Assembly (NCBI RefSeq): GCF_010672455.1
Contig: NZ_JAAHGO010000023.1
Location: 54,908-118,907, forward strand
Source: Okeania sp. SIO2C9
GTDB lineage: Bacteria; Cyanobacteriota; Cyanobacteriia; Cyanobacteriales; Microcoleaceae
Reading direction: 5' to 3'
DNA length: 64,000 bases
Made by a program: the position numbers and the translations under genes. The notes beneath the pieces were generated by a model. The model was not told the DNA's origin. It was given only the letters and a program-made list of their open reading frames with translations, and ran no database searches. Positions 30,478-39,731 of this stretch are shown here, piece by piece; within the stretch, counting starts at the first letter, position 1; every line of letters begins with the position of its first letter.

Positions 30478-30885
30478 ATGCAAAGTACAGAAAAACAGTA
30501 TATGGAAGCCCGGCAGCAACGAAGTAAGAGATTGAAAAAGATAATGTCCCTAATTGGGATTGTATCTTTTGGTGGTACAGCCTTGTTTGGGATAGCAAAT
30601 ATGTTTAAGAGTGCTTTTCAGGAGTCTCCACAGGTAGAGACAGCAGCAGTTGTGTCGGTAGAGGAGCAGTTGCAGAAAAGAGCGCGGGGATATGAGAGTG
30701 TGTTGGAGCGGGAACCTGAAAATGTGACTGCTTTAGAGGGGTTGGTTAAAGTAAGGTTGGAGATGGGGGATAAGGAAGGGGCGATCGCTCCTCTGGAAAA
30801 ATTAGTGAATTTGTATCCTGAGAGGGAAGATTATAAAGTGGTGTTGGAGCAGGTGAGGTTAGAGGTTGGAGAGAATAATTTATGA
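30478..30885 (+). CDS. Membrane-anchored TPR protein (short paralogue)
   Basis: 135 residues. A basic N-terminus (MEARQQRSKRLKK) and one hydrophobic segment at about 22-42 (IMSLIGIVSFGGTALFGIA) suggest a membrane anchor. The C-terminal half has about two TPR-like helical pairs (RARGYESVLEREPENVTALEGLVKVRLEMGD...). It closely resembles residues about 60-130 of the protein at 61542-62420 (ARGYELVLQREPDNQTALQGLLQVKLE). Function unknown; an assembly or scaffold role is typical for TPR proteins. Confidence 0.75.
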   Translation: MQSTEKQYMEARQQRSKRLKKIMSLIGIVSFGGTALFGIANMFKSAFQESPQVETAAVVSVEEQLQKRARGYESVLEREPENVTALEGLVKVRLEMGDKEGAIAPLEKLVNLYPEREDYKVVLEQVRLEVGENNL

Positions 30886-30975
30886 AAATGACCAATATTA
30901 TTCTTTTATTTGATATTATGAGTTGAGAAAAAGTCATAGATTATTCGATGATTACTATTTACTATTGGTTTTATT

Positions 30976-31239
30976 ATGCAGTCAATAAAAGGTATTTTTA
31001 AAGATGGCGTGGTTCATCTAAGTGAGCCAGTTTTTTATCCCGAATCTCACCCAGTTATTATTACTTTCTTAGATGTAGCGACGAGTTCTAAAACTGTAAA
31101 TGAACAAGAAGCAAAAAATCAAGGCGAGTGGGATAAGTTATTCTCTGTGATAGAAAGTTGTCAGATGGAAACAGGAATATCAGATTTAGCAGACCAACAC
31201 GATTATTATTTGTATGGTACACCAAAGCATGATGATTAA
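30976..31239 (+). CDS. Antitoxin of a PIN-type toxin-antitoxin pair
   Basis: 87 residues. The N-terminus (MQSIKGIFKDGVVHLSEPV) has the short beta-rich pattern of DUF104/AF2212-like antitoxins, which is common in cyanobacteria, and the C-terminal half is acidic. Its 3' end overlaps the start of the PIN-domain gene by 8-11 bases in another frame, the usual coupling of antitoxin and toxin. The family call rests on pattern memory and context. Confidence 0.72.
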   Translation: MQSIKGIFKDGVVHLSEPVFYPESHPVIITFLDVATSSKTVNEQEAKNQGEWDKLFSVIESCQMETGISDLADQHDYYLYGTPKHDD

Positions 31240-31651
31240 TTCCCAGAAAGTTTTTGTGGATACATCAGCTTGGATAGCCTTGATTAATAGTAGTGATAAC
31301 TTAGCAGCTAAAGCTAAACAAATTCTGGTTAGACTGAACCAACAGCAAGTTATTTTAGTAACAACAGAATTTATTTTGTTAGAAGTAGCTGATGCTTTAT
31401 GCAAAACTCATCTACGTCAACAAACTTATGCGTATATTAATGGAATTAAACAAGTTCCAGATATTATTAAAATTATCCCTTTAGAACAAAGCTTATTAGA
31501 GGAAGGTTGGGAAATTTACCATCAGTATTCTGATAAAGATTGGGGATTAACTGATTGTATTAGTTTTGTTGTGATGAGGCAAGAAGGTATTACAGAAGCT
31601 TTTACATCTGATAGACATTTTGAGCAAGCTGGATTTATTAAATTAATGTAG
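31229..31651 (+). CDS. PIN-domain toxin (VapC-like RNase)
   Basis: About 140 residues. The acidic residues of the PIN active site are visible: D in VFVDTSAWIAL near the start, E in TEFILLEVADAL, D in GLTDCISFVVM and D in FTSDRHFEQAGF. The family cleaves RNA using Mg2+. Possible starts are 31214, 31229 and 31232; I chose the ATGATG pair at 31229, which places the first Asp near residue 11 and overlaps the antitoxin stop. It lies immediately upstream of the glycosyltransferase island. Confidence 0.88.
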   Translation: MMINSQKVFVDTSAWIALINSSDNLAAKAKQILVRLNQQQVILVTTEFILLEVADALCKTHLRQQTYAYINGIKQVPDIIKIIPLEQSLLEEGWEIYHQYSDKDWGLTDCISFVVMRQEGITEAFTSDRHFEQAGFIKLM

Positions 31652-31753
31652 CTAATATATTCGTTGGGGCGATCCTTTGGAAAATTTGATATAGCTGAAG
31701 GCTACAAACGGGATTGCTAGAGATAAAAATAAAGATTATTAAAGGAATGAAAA

Positions 31754-34700
31754 ATGTCAAAGGATAAAGTATTGGGTGAATTAGAAAAAGCTCATAAATT
31801 TTTTAGGCAAGGCAAATTTAAAGAAGCAGCACAGTCATATAAAGAATTAATTACTAATAACTCTAATTTAGTCAGGAGTGGAATCAATATAAACCTAGCC
31901 CATAGTATTATTTTATCTATAGATTGGTCTGATGTTTCACAAAATTTACCACCTGGTATAAGTTATCCAGAATCATCAGGCTGGATAAAGTCTTTAATGA
32001 CTGGTTTACCTATCAATTATGATTCAAAACCTATTCCGTGGTACACCTATCCAGCTATAGAGTTTATAGAAAGTAAGATAGCATCAAATTTTCGAGTTTT
32101 TGAATACGGAAGCGGGCAATCAACATTGTGGTGGGCTGAAAGAGTATTACAGGTGATTTCGATTGAAAGTAATCGAAATTGGTTTTCTTATCTTCAGGAA
32201 AAAATGCCCAAAAATGTAGAACTCAATCTTAGTGAGAATGAAGAAGAATATGCAGCCAACATCAATAGATATCAAAATAACTACTTTGATGTAATTATTA
32301 TAGATGGTATTAATAGAAATAAATGTGTAGAATTTAGCTTAAGCAAGCTCAAAGAAACAGGGTTTATTATTTTTGATAATACAGATGATTGTAGGTACGA
32401 CTTGGGTGTAAAACTTTTAGAATCAAAAGGATATAAAAGAATAGATTTCTATGGAATGATTCCGGGGTACACTTACAAAAATTGTACGTCAGTCTTTTTT
32501 AAAGATACTAAAGTTTTAGATAGAGGAGGATTACCTAGCGAGAAAGAGTCTTGCTTAGGACTTTCCTGTTTTCAAGTAACTAACCCCAGACCTAAAAATA
32601 ATTATATGTTAACAGAATCTAATATAGCTGAATGTCAAGCTAAATTTCACTTGAGTTATCACGTTACTTTTGCCCGTATATGTCAAGATTTAGTAGGTTT
32701 TGAAGGTAAAGATGTTTTAGAAGTTGGTGGGAGTCTACCACCAGAATTTGTGTTTGATTATCTTCATGTTAAGTCTTGGTCAGCAATAGAAACTCCAGAT
32801 TATGAAGAGTCCCTCAAGGAAGCAGGAGGTTTATCTCATAGGGGAACAATTATTCCTAATATTAAAGATACTTCTAATTTAGGTTTTGATAATAGAAAAC
32901 TAGAAAAATATAACTTTTTTTTGGAAAACATAGAAAACCTTCCCCAAGAATACTATGGAAAATACGATCTAATTTTTTCTATTGCAACTTTTGAGCATAT
33001 TCATAAATTATCTGCTGCTTTAGATAAAATGTTTCTGGCTTTAAAACCAGGAGGCAAACTATTCTCTATGTTTTCACCTATTTGGTCAGCATACGATGGT
33101 CATCATTTACCAAAAATAACCGATCGAGCAGGCAAAGTTTTTGACTTTGGTAATTCGCCTATTCCTCCTTGGGGACATTTGTTAATGAAGCCTGATGAAC
33201 TATGCCATTACCTATACCAATATACTGATAAAGAAACAGCAGAATTGATGGTTGATTATGTTTATAATTCACCTCATATTAATCGTTATTTTACAGAAGA
33301 TTATCTAGAAATTATTAAAGCAAGTAAATTTTTAAGTAACCAAGTAGAATTAATATTTGAAAATCCTATTGATGAGAATACTAAAGAGAATTTAGAAAGA
33401 TTATATCCAGGTCGGAAAAAATTTAAAAACAATGGGTTATTGGTTGTACTAGAAAAACTAAAAAACAAACTCGGGAAACAACAAATAATAGACAGTAAAA
33501 AAAATATGACTGATTCATATCAATCGCCACTAGAAAGAATAATTCCTCCTGAAATCAAAAATGATGAATTTTATGTCGCGATTGAAAAAATTGTCAGAGA
33601 AAAAAATATTAAAACTGTTTTAGAAATAGGTTCTTCATCAGGAGAAGGTAGCACCGAAGCTTTAGTTAAAGGCATAAGTGCTAATCCCAATAATCCTACT
33701 TTATTTTGCATAGAAGTTTCTCAAACTCGGTTCAAAGAACTAGAGAAGCGTTATCAACATCAATATTTTGTGAAACCCTATAATGTTTCATCAGTTGATG
33801 TTAAAGACATACCAAAAGAACAAGAAGTAATTGATTTTTATCAAGGCTACAAAAGTGGGCTGAATAACTACCCCCTAGAAACTGTTTTAAGGTGGTTTAA
33901 TGAGGGGAAAAAGTATGTCATAGAGACAGGATTAACTGATAATGGAATTGACAAAATAAAGCAAGAAAATAAAATTGATAGTTTTGATGCAGTATTAATA
34001 GACGGTTCAGAATTTACAGGTAGTCTAGAACTAGAGCAAGTTTATGGTGCAAAATACATTATGCTGGATGACATCAATACTTTCAAGAATTATAAAAGTC
34101 ATCGTCGGTTACTAGCAGATGCAAATTATGACCTAGTAGCTAAAAATTTATTAGTGCGTAATGGATATTCTATTTTTAAGAGAAACGAGCAAAAAATAGT
34201 TAGTCAAGATTTAGATTTACCCATTAATTTCTTTACCATTGTTATTAATGGCGAACCATTTATCCGTTACCATATTGACATTTTTAAACAGCTTCCTTTT
34301 AAATGGCATTGGCATATTATTGAAGGTGTCGCCGACTTAAAACATGATACAGGTTGGAGCTTGCAACTAGGCGGAAAAATAACTGATGAAATTCATCAAA
34401 AAGGTAGGAGTAAAGATGGTACATCAGAATATCTAGATGAACTTGCAGCCAAATATCCGGATAATATCACTATTTACCGCAAACCAGAGGGGGAATTTTG
34501 GGATGGCAAACGGGAAATGGTGAATGCACCTTTAGCAAATATCAAAGAAGAATGTTTGTTGTGGCAGGTCGATGTGGATGAAATTTGGAGTTTAGAGCAG
34601 ATTTGTAATAGTCGGAAGTTGTTTATTAAAAATCCAGAAAAAACAGCAGCGTTTTATTGGTGTTGGTATTTTGTAGGAGAAAATTTGGTTATTAGTACCC

Positions 34701-37700
34701 GCAACTGCTACGCTCAAAATCCTAAACAAGATTGGTTACGCACTTGGAGGTTTAAACCAGGGTATGTTTGGGCAGCTCACGAACCACCAATATTAGTAGA
34801 AAATTTGCCGGACGGTGAACAAAAGAATGTTGCCACTGTTAATCCTTTTATGCACCCAGAAACGGAAAAAGAAGGTTTAATTTTCCAACATTTTGCCTAC
34901 GTTACTCCAGAACAACTAAGCTTTAAACAGCAATACTACGGTTATCGGAATGCAGTAAGTCAATGGCAAGCTTTGCAGTCACAAACTAAGTTCCCAGTTT
35001 ACCTGCGCGAATATTTTGCCTGGGTAGGAGATAACACAATGGTCGATCGCGCTGAATCATTAGGTATAGTTCCACTGGTGCAAAAAGATATAACTGGAAA
35101 TAATTGGAAATTCTTGCAACCAGAATATTTACAACAACCAGTAAAGATGGAAAGGCGATCGCCAACTATTCTTATTGATGGTGTATTTTTCCAACTTTAT
35201 AGTACGGGTATTGCTCGTGTGTGGCGCTCTGTATTAGCAGAATGGGCGAAAACAGAATTTGCCCAGCATATAATTGTACTAGATCGCGTCAACACTTCAC
35301 CTAAAATTCCTGGCATCCGGTATCGCCAAATTCCGGCATATAACTACAACAATACTGACGCTGACAAGCAAATGCTACAGCAAGTCTGCGATGAAGAGGG
35401 AGCAGATTTATTTATCTCTACTTACTACACGACTCCCATATCTACACCTTCGGTATTTATGGCTTATGATATGATTCCTGAAGCATTGGAAACTGACTTA
35501 AACAAAGCCATGTGGCGAGAAAAACATCACGCTATTAGTCATGCTTCCTCCTACATTTCCATCTCAGAAAGCACTGCCCGCGATCTAGTTAAGTTTTTCC
35601 CAGATATTCAACCGGATGAAGTGACTGTAGCTCATTGCGGCGTTGCTCCCACTTTTACTCCTGCTACAACAACAGAAATAAATGGGTTTAAATATAAGTA
35701 CGGTATTAGTAAACCCTATTTTCTTTTGGTGGGCGCTGGTAGTAACTATAAAAATGCGATTTTATTTTTCCGAGCTTTTGCCCAACTATACAGCAAACAA
35801 GGATTTGAAATAGTCTGCACTGGTAGTGGTTTAAACTTTGCTAACGAATATAGGGAATATACTGCTGGTAGTGTCTTACATTCACTGATACTCAGCGATG
35901 AGGAATTGAAAGTTGCTTATTCTGGTGCAGTAGCTTTAGTTTATCCTTCTTTATACGAAGGTTTTGGGATGCCAGTTGCTGAAGCATTAGCTTGTGGTTG
36001 TCCGGTGATTACTTGTGCTAATTCTTCTATTCCTGAAGTTGCAGGGGAAGCTGCTATATATGTTGATGCTAATGATGTTGATGGTTTAACGGACGCGCTG
36101 TGTGAAGTACAAAAGCCAAAAGTTCGTAATTCTCTAATTTCTGCTGGTTTAGAACAAGTGAAGCAGTTTTCTTGGGGTAAAATGGCAGATATTATGAGTG
36201 CTGCTTTAATGAAAGTGGGGGCGAATGCCATTCGCCCCTACATAGGGGATTTGAATCTCAGGGAAATTAATTTGATTATTTTCCCAGACTGGTCGCAACC
36301 AGAAGAAACCGTGGGATTAGAATTACAAAAGGTAATCAAAAGTCTGGTGACTCATCCAGATAGAGCTAAGATGACTATATTAATAGATAACAGTAATATT
36401 TCTGCTGAAGATGCAGATTTAATTTTATCTAGTGTGGCGATGAATTTGTTAATGGAATCAGAATTAGAGGTAGATGAAGGACCAGAAATTTTTTTGGTTG
36501 GGGAGTTGAGTCAAATACAATGGTCTGCTTTAATTGCTCAGTTGCAAGGTCGGATTAAATTAGAACATGAGAATGAGGAAGCGATAACTGTTGTCGATGA
36601 AAATCTGGCTGTTTATGAGATTCAAGGTATAGAGAGGTTGCGAGCTATTAAGCTAGAAACTGGTGGATGGGAACTTTTTAAACTAAGTGAAATTAATTTG
36701 ATTATTTTCCCAGATTGGTCGCAACCGGAAGAAACGGTGGGATTAGAATTGCAAGAAGTAATCAAAAGTCTGGTGACTCATCCAGAGAAAGCTAAGATGA
36801 CTCTATTAATAGATAACAGCAATATTTCTGCTGAAGATGCAGATTTAATTTTATCTAGTGTGGCGATGAATTTGTTAATGGAGTCAGAATTAGAGGTAGA
36901 TGAGGGACCAGAAATTGTTTTAGTTGGGGAGTTGAGTCAAATGCAATGGTCTGCTTTAATTCCTCAGTTACAAGGTCGAATTAAGTTAGAGCATGAGAAT
37001 GAGGAAGTAAAGGTTCAAGTCAAAGCAGACAGCATTCCATCGATAGCGGTGGATAGCTTAAAAGAAAAGTTGGATTGGATTGATTTATCATCAAAACAAA
37101 TTATTCCCAAGCAGGATAATTTTGAGAATCAATCTATTAACAAAATTAAATCTGAATCATTAACTGAGAAAGATGAAGCTGAAAAGATTTTAAGTGAGTT
37201 AGAAATTTTAGAAAAAGGAACGATTGAAAGTGGTCAACCTCTAGGTTTTTTTAGACAAATAGGAGATGTAGAAAGTTACTACGAACAGACGCAAAAAGTA
37301 GTCAATGATATTCATTCTTTTATTTTCCAAAACCCAGATAATCAGACTGCTCATCAAATAGCTAAATGGTTTACTCTCAAAGCAAAATTATTTCTCTATT
37401 TTAGTCAAGCAAATTTAAAAGAAATTTATCAAAAACGGGCAGAAATTATCGAATTTGCTTTAAAAATTGAAGGGTATCAGGTAGATTACAACTTTCCAGA
37501 AAGAACAGGCGATCGCCAGAAGATTCGTCTGGGAATTATTGCCAATAATTTTGCTCCTCATCCAGAAACTTTTGCTACTTTGCCTGTATATAAGCACTTA
37601 AACAGGGAAGAATTTGAAATTATTCTCTATTATTTACAAGCAAGCGGTCATCCTCTGGAAAGATATTGTTTCGACCATGCTAATGCAGCAATTGAATTGC

Positions 37701-38659
37701 CAGAAGACCTCGAACTTCAAGTAAAAGCTATTCGTAAGGATGAGTTAGATATTCTGTTTATTTCTACTAATATTACTTCCCAAACTAATGCCATAACTTT
37801 GTTAGCATCCCATCGTTTAGCACGAATACAAATTGTGGGAATGAATTCTCCTGTTACTACGGGGATGCGTCATATCGATCGCTATATTTCAAGCAAACTT
37901 ACTGACTCAGAAACTAATGCTAAAGAACATTACACAGAAAAATTAGTAACTTTAGACGGACCAGATCAATGTTTTGATTTTGGGACTGAAAAGGAATTGT
38001 CGGTAACAACAACTATTAGTAGGAAAGAACTAAATATTGATGAGAATACAGTAGTTTATATATCAGGTGCTAATTTTTATAAAATAATCCCAGAAGTAGA
38101 AGCAACTTGGGTACAAATAATTGCTCAAGTTCCTAACTCTATGCTCCTGTTATATCCATTTAATCCTAATTGGGCACCAACTTATCCAATTGAAGCTTTT
38201 CAAGAGCGATTTTCAGCTACTTTAAGTAAGTATGGAGTTAGTGAAAAGCGACTACTTTTTCTCAATGCTTTACCAAATCGTGCTGATATTAAAGAATATT
38301 TGAAACTAGCAAATATTTATTTAGATGCTTATCCATTTTCTGGGATGACTTCATTAATCGATCCATTACAGATTTGTTTACCTACTGTTGTTATGCAAAA
38401 AGAATCAGCTCGCTCTCGGAGGGGAGCATCTTTGTTGCGCTATCTGGAGATACCAGAATTAATTGCAGATAGTGAAGATAGTTATATTCAATTAGCAGTT
38501 AATTTGGGAAATAATTATGATTTACGAGCAGCTTATCGAGACAGAATAGAGACAAAAATGCAGGCTAATCCGCAGTTTTTGGATAGTCGCTATTACTCTA
38601 CTCAAATGGGATATTTATTTCAAAAAGTATTTCAGGAATATTTAGCATCAGATAATTAG
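31754..38659 (+). CDS. Giant multidomain methyltransferase/glycosyltransferase protein
   Basis: 2301 residues, one intact frame with AAAGGA 8 bases before the ATG. Order of modules: a short TPR-like helix pair (1-45); a methyltransferase-like fold (about 105-240, FEYGSGQSTLWW); a second (about 300-480, DVLEVGG and FSIATFEHIH); a third (about 615-800, VLEIGSSSGEGS); a glycosyltransferase-like module with a DVDE motif (about 820-1090); a GT4-type glycosyltransferase (about 1135-1480, LYEGFGMPVAEALACGCPV); two copies of a repeat module (about 1504-1611 and 1646-1752); and a C-terminal O-GlcNAc-transferase/SPINDLY-like domain (about 1880-2300, KIRLGIIANNF and YLDAYPFSGMTS). It probably builds and methylates a surface glycan. 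Acceptors are unknown, and membrane segments are absent. Confidence 0.85.
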   Translation: MSKDKVLGELEKAHKFFRQGKFKEAAQSYKELITNNSNLVRSGININLAHSIILSIDWSDVSQNLPPGISYPESSGWIKSLMTGLPINYDSKPIPWYTYPAIEFIESKIASNFRVFEYGSGQSTLWWAERVLQVISIESNRNWFSYLQEKMPKNVELNLSENEEEYAANINRYQNNYFDVIIIDGINRNKCVEFSLSKLKETGFIIFDNTDDCRYDLGVKLLESKGYKRIDFYGMIPGYTYKNCTSVFFKDTKVLDRGGLPSEKESCLGLSCFQVTNPRPKNNYMLTESNIAECQAKFHLSYHVTFARICQDLVGFEGKDVLEVGGSLPPEFVFDYLHVKSWSAIETPDYEESLKEAGGLSHRGTIIPNIKDTSNLGFDNRKLEKYNFFLENIENLPQEYYGKYDLIFSIATFEHIHKLSAALDKMFLALKPGGKLFSMFSPIWSAYDGHHLPKITDRAGKVFDFGNSPIPPWGHLLMKPDELCHYLYQYTDKETAELMVDYVYNSPHINRYFTEDYLEIIKASKFLSNQVELIFENPIDENTKENLERLYPGRKKFKNNGLLVVLEKLKNKLGKQQIIDSKKNMTDSYQSPLERIIPPEIKNDEFYVAIEKIVREKNIKTVLEIGSSSGEGSTEALVKGISANPNNPTLFCIEVSQTRFKELEKRYQHQYFVKPYNVSSVDVKDIPKEQEVIDFYQGYKSGLNNYPLETVLRWFNEGKKYVIETGLTDNGIDKIKQENKIDSFDAVLIDGSEFTGSLELEQVYGAKYIMLDDINTFKNYKSHRRLLADANYDLVAKNLLVRNGYSIFKRNEQKIVSQDLDLPINFFTIVINGEPFIRYHIDIFKQLPFKWHWHIIEGVADLKHDTGWSLQLGGKITDEIHQKGRSKDGTSEYLDELAAKYPDNITIYRKPEGEFWDGKREMVNAPLANIKEECLLWQVDVDEIWSLEQICNSRKLFIKNPEKTAAFYWCWYFVGENLVISTRNCYAQNPKQDWLRTWRFKPGYVWAAHEPPILVENLPDGEQKNVATVNPFMHPETEKEGLIFQHFAYVTPEQLSFKQQYYGYRNAVSQWQALQSQTKFPVYLREYFAWVGDNTMVDRAESLGIVPLVQKDITGNNWKFLQPEYLQQPVKMERRSPTILIDGVFFQLYSTGIARVWRSVLAEWAKTEFAQHIIVLDRVNTSPKIPGIRYRQIPAYNYNNTDADKQMLQQVCDEEGADLFISTYYTTPISTPSVFMAYDMIPEALETDLNKAMWREKHHAISHASSYISISESTARDLVKFFPDIQPDEVTVAHCGVAPTFTPATTTEINGFKYKYGISKPYFLLVGAGSNYKNAILFFRAFAQLYSKQGFEIVCTGSGLNFANEYREYTAGSVLHSLILSDEELKVAYSGAVALVYPSLYEGFGMPVAEALACGCPVITCANSSIPEVAGEAAIYVDANDVDGLTDALCEVQKPKVRNSLISAGLEQVKQFSWGKMADIMSAALMKVGANAIRPYIGDLNLREINLIIFPDWSQPEETVGLELQKVIKSLVTHPDRAKMTILIDNSNISAEDADLILSSVAMNLLMESELEVDEGPEIFLVGELSQIQWSALIAQLQGRIKLEHENEEAITVVDENLAVYEIQGIERLRAIKLETGGWELFKLSEINLIIFPDWSQPEETVGLELQEVIKSLVTHPEKAKMTLLIDNSNISAEDADLILSSVAMNLLMESELEVDEGPEIVLVGELSQMQWSALIPQLQGRIKLEHENEEVKVQVKADSIPSIAVDSLKEKLDWIDLSSKQIIPKQDNFENQSINKIKSESLTEKDEAEKILSELEILEKGTIESGQPLGFFRQIGDVESYYEQTQKVVNDIHSFIFQNPDNQTAHQIAKWFTLKAKLFLYFSQANLKEIYQKRAEIIEFALKIEGYQVDYNFPERTGDRQKIRLGIIANNFAPHPETFATLPVYKHLNREEFEIILYYLQASGHPLERYCFDHANAAIELPEDLELQVKAIRKDELDILFISTNITSQTNAITLLASHRLARIQIVGMNSPVTTGMRHIDRYISSKLTDSETNAKEHYTEKLVTLDGPDQCFDFGTEKELSVTTTISRKELNIDENTVVYISGANFYKIIPEVEATWVQIIAQVPNSMLLLYPFNPNWAPTYPIEAFQERFSATLSKYGVSEKRLLFLNALPNRADIKEYLKLANIYLDAYPFSGMTSLIDPLQICLPTVVMQKESARSRRGASLLRYLEIPELIADSEDSYIQLAVNLGNNYDLRAAYRDRIETKMQANPQFLDSRYYSTQMGYLFQKVFQEYLASDN
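36263..36586 (+). repeat. Repeat module copy 1 (IIFPDWSQPEETVGLELQ domain)
   Basis: Encodes about 108 residues beginning INLIIFPDWSQPEE and ending IKLEHENEEAI. It follows directly after the GT4 module in the giant protein. Nucleotide similarity to the other four copies is very high, including silent positions. Confidence 0.92.
36689..37009 (+). repeat. Repeat module copy 2
   Basis: Second in-frame copy in the giant protein, separated from copy 1 by about 34 residues. Differences from copy 1 are few (for example K for R after HP, and IVLVGELSQM). Confidence 0.92.
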
Positions 38660-39100
38660 GGATCGAATATTGTCTGCTCAAAATATCAGTATTTAACAAC
38701 TCCAGTGACTGAAAGTTGGCACTTTAGCAGGCACTAAATAAGGTTTGCTGAAAAAGTATTTTTTAAGGAGTAGGGGAGCGGGGAATTAGGGGAGTAGGGG
38801 AGTAATTTTTTGGCTATACTCTTGCCCAAAATGCTAACTTTTTGAGCATAAAGAGCTGAAAACCGGGTGCATCTCAATTTTGAATAAAGCCAAAAATTTA
38901 TCACTTTTAGTAAATGGGGAACAGGTGAATAGGGAATAGAAAAAAAAGTATTTTTGCAAATATGAGATGCGCGGTGAAAACCAGGTACTTTTTCCAGACC
39001 TAAAAAGACACTTACCTTTATCTGTAAATGCTTTTAGATTTAATCAGCAAACCCTAAATAAAGCCAAAAAAACCAAATATTTAAATTTATGATGTAAATT
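38660..39100. other. Intergenic stretch filled by MITE-2 copy B
   Basis: No gene. It carries the MITE-2 copy at 38738-39057, with a GGGGAGTA-type array at about 38763-38802 inside it. Confidence 0.6.
38738..39057. mobile_element. MITE-2 copy B
   Basis: The left end AAGGTTTGCTGAAAAAGTAT and right end TTTAATCAGCAAACCCTAA match copies A and C. The interior carries heptamer-like G-rich repeats and a GCTTTTAGATTTAATCAGC block shared with copy A. Confidence 0.65.
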
Positions 39101-39694
39101 ATGATGAAAAATTTTAATCAAAACCAGAAAAAGATATTATTTTCTGTCGGTGTGGATAAACTTGAATCAAAATTTAGGAAACTTTCTAGTCCCCGCTTTC
39201 GAGAGTATGCCTCGTTTTACGATTTTGAATACCACGAAATTACTGATTATCCTTCCCTCGATAGAAAACCTCATTGGATTAAGGTTCACTATATTCTTAA
39301 ACTGATGAACCAATTAAATGATGGAGATTTAATTGCTTTTTTAGATGCCGATATTGCAATAGTCAGAGGCGACATAGAATTAACAACATCTAAAAGCATA
39401 GGTTTATCCAAAGCTTGTGGTGACGTTTTTAATACAGGGGTTATTGCAGTTAGAGTTAATGATTTTAGCCGAAAATTTTTTGAAGCTGTCTGGAACAGAA
39501 CTGATTGCTTTGAGCACCTTTGGCAAGAAAATTTAGCTGTCATTAAGTTACTGGATAATCTCTCAGAAGCAGAGATAGAAAAACACATTGAGATTTTGCC
39601 AAACAGTCTCAATGTCACCCTAGTCAGGGGAGAAGTTCCTGCGTATGACAAATATATCACTAATCCTTGTAAAGAACCCATTTCTAATAGTTAA
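39101..39694 (+). CDS. Glycosyltransferase-like protein with DxD motif
   Basis: 197 residues. An Asp-rich motif FLD82-A-D84-IAIV after a long helix (WIKVHYILKLMNQL) is typical of nucleotide-sugar transferases of the GT-A fold. The NTGVIAVRVNDFSRKFFEAVW segment resembles GT34/GMA12-like transferases, in which it follows the metal site. The protein is short for a full GT-A enzyme and may lack the final acceptor-site segment. Two ATGs are adjacent (39101 and 39104). It lies between the giant protein and the FkbM gene on the same strand. Confidence 0.7.
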   Translation: MMKNFNQNQKKILFSVGVDKLESKFRKLSSPRFREYASFYDFEYHEITDYPSLDRKPHWIKVHYILKLMNQLNDGDLIAFLDADIAIVRGDIELTTSKSIGLSKACGDVFNTGVIAVRVNDFSRKFFEAVWNRTDCFEHLWQENLAVIKLLDNLSEAEIEKHIEILPNSLNVTLVRGEVPAYDKYITNPCKEPISNS

Positions 39695-39731
39695 ACTTAA
39701 AAAAAACTAAACAAAAGAGGATATTTTAAGG

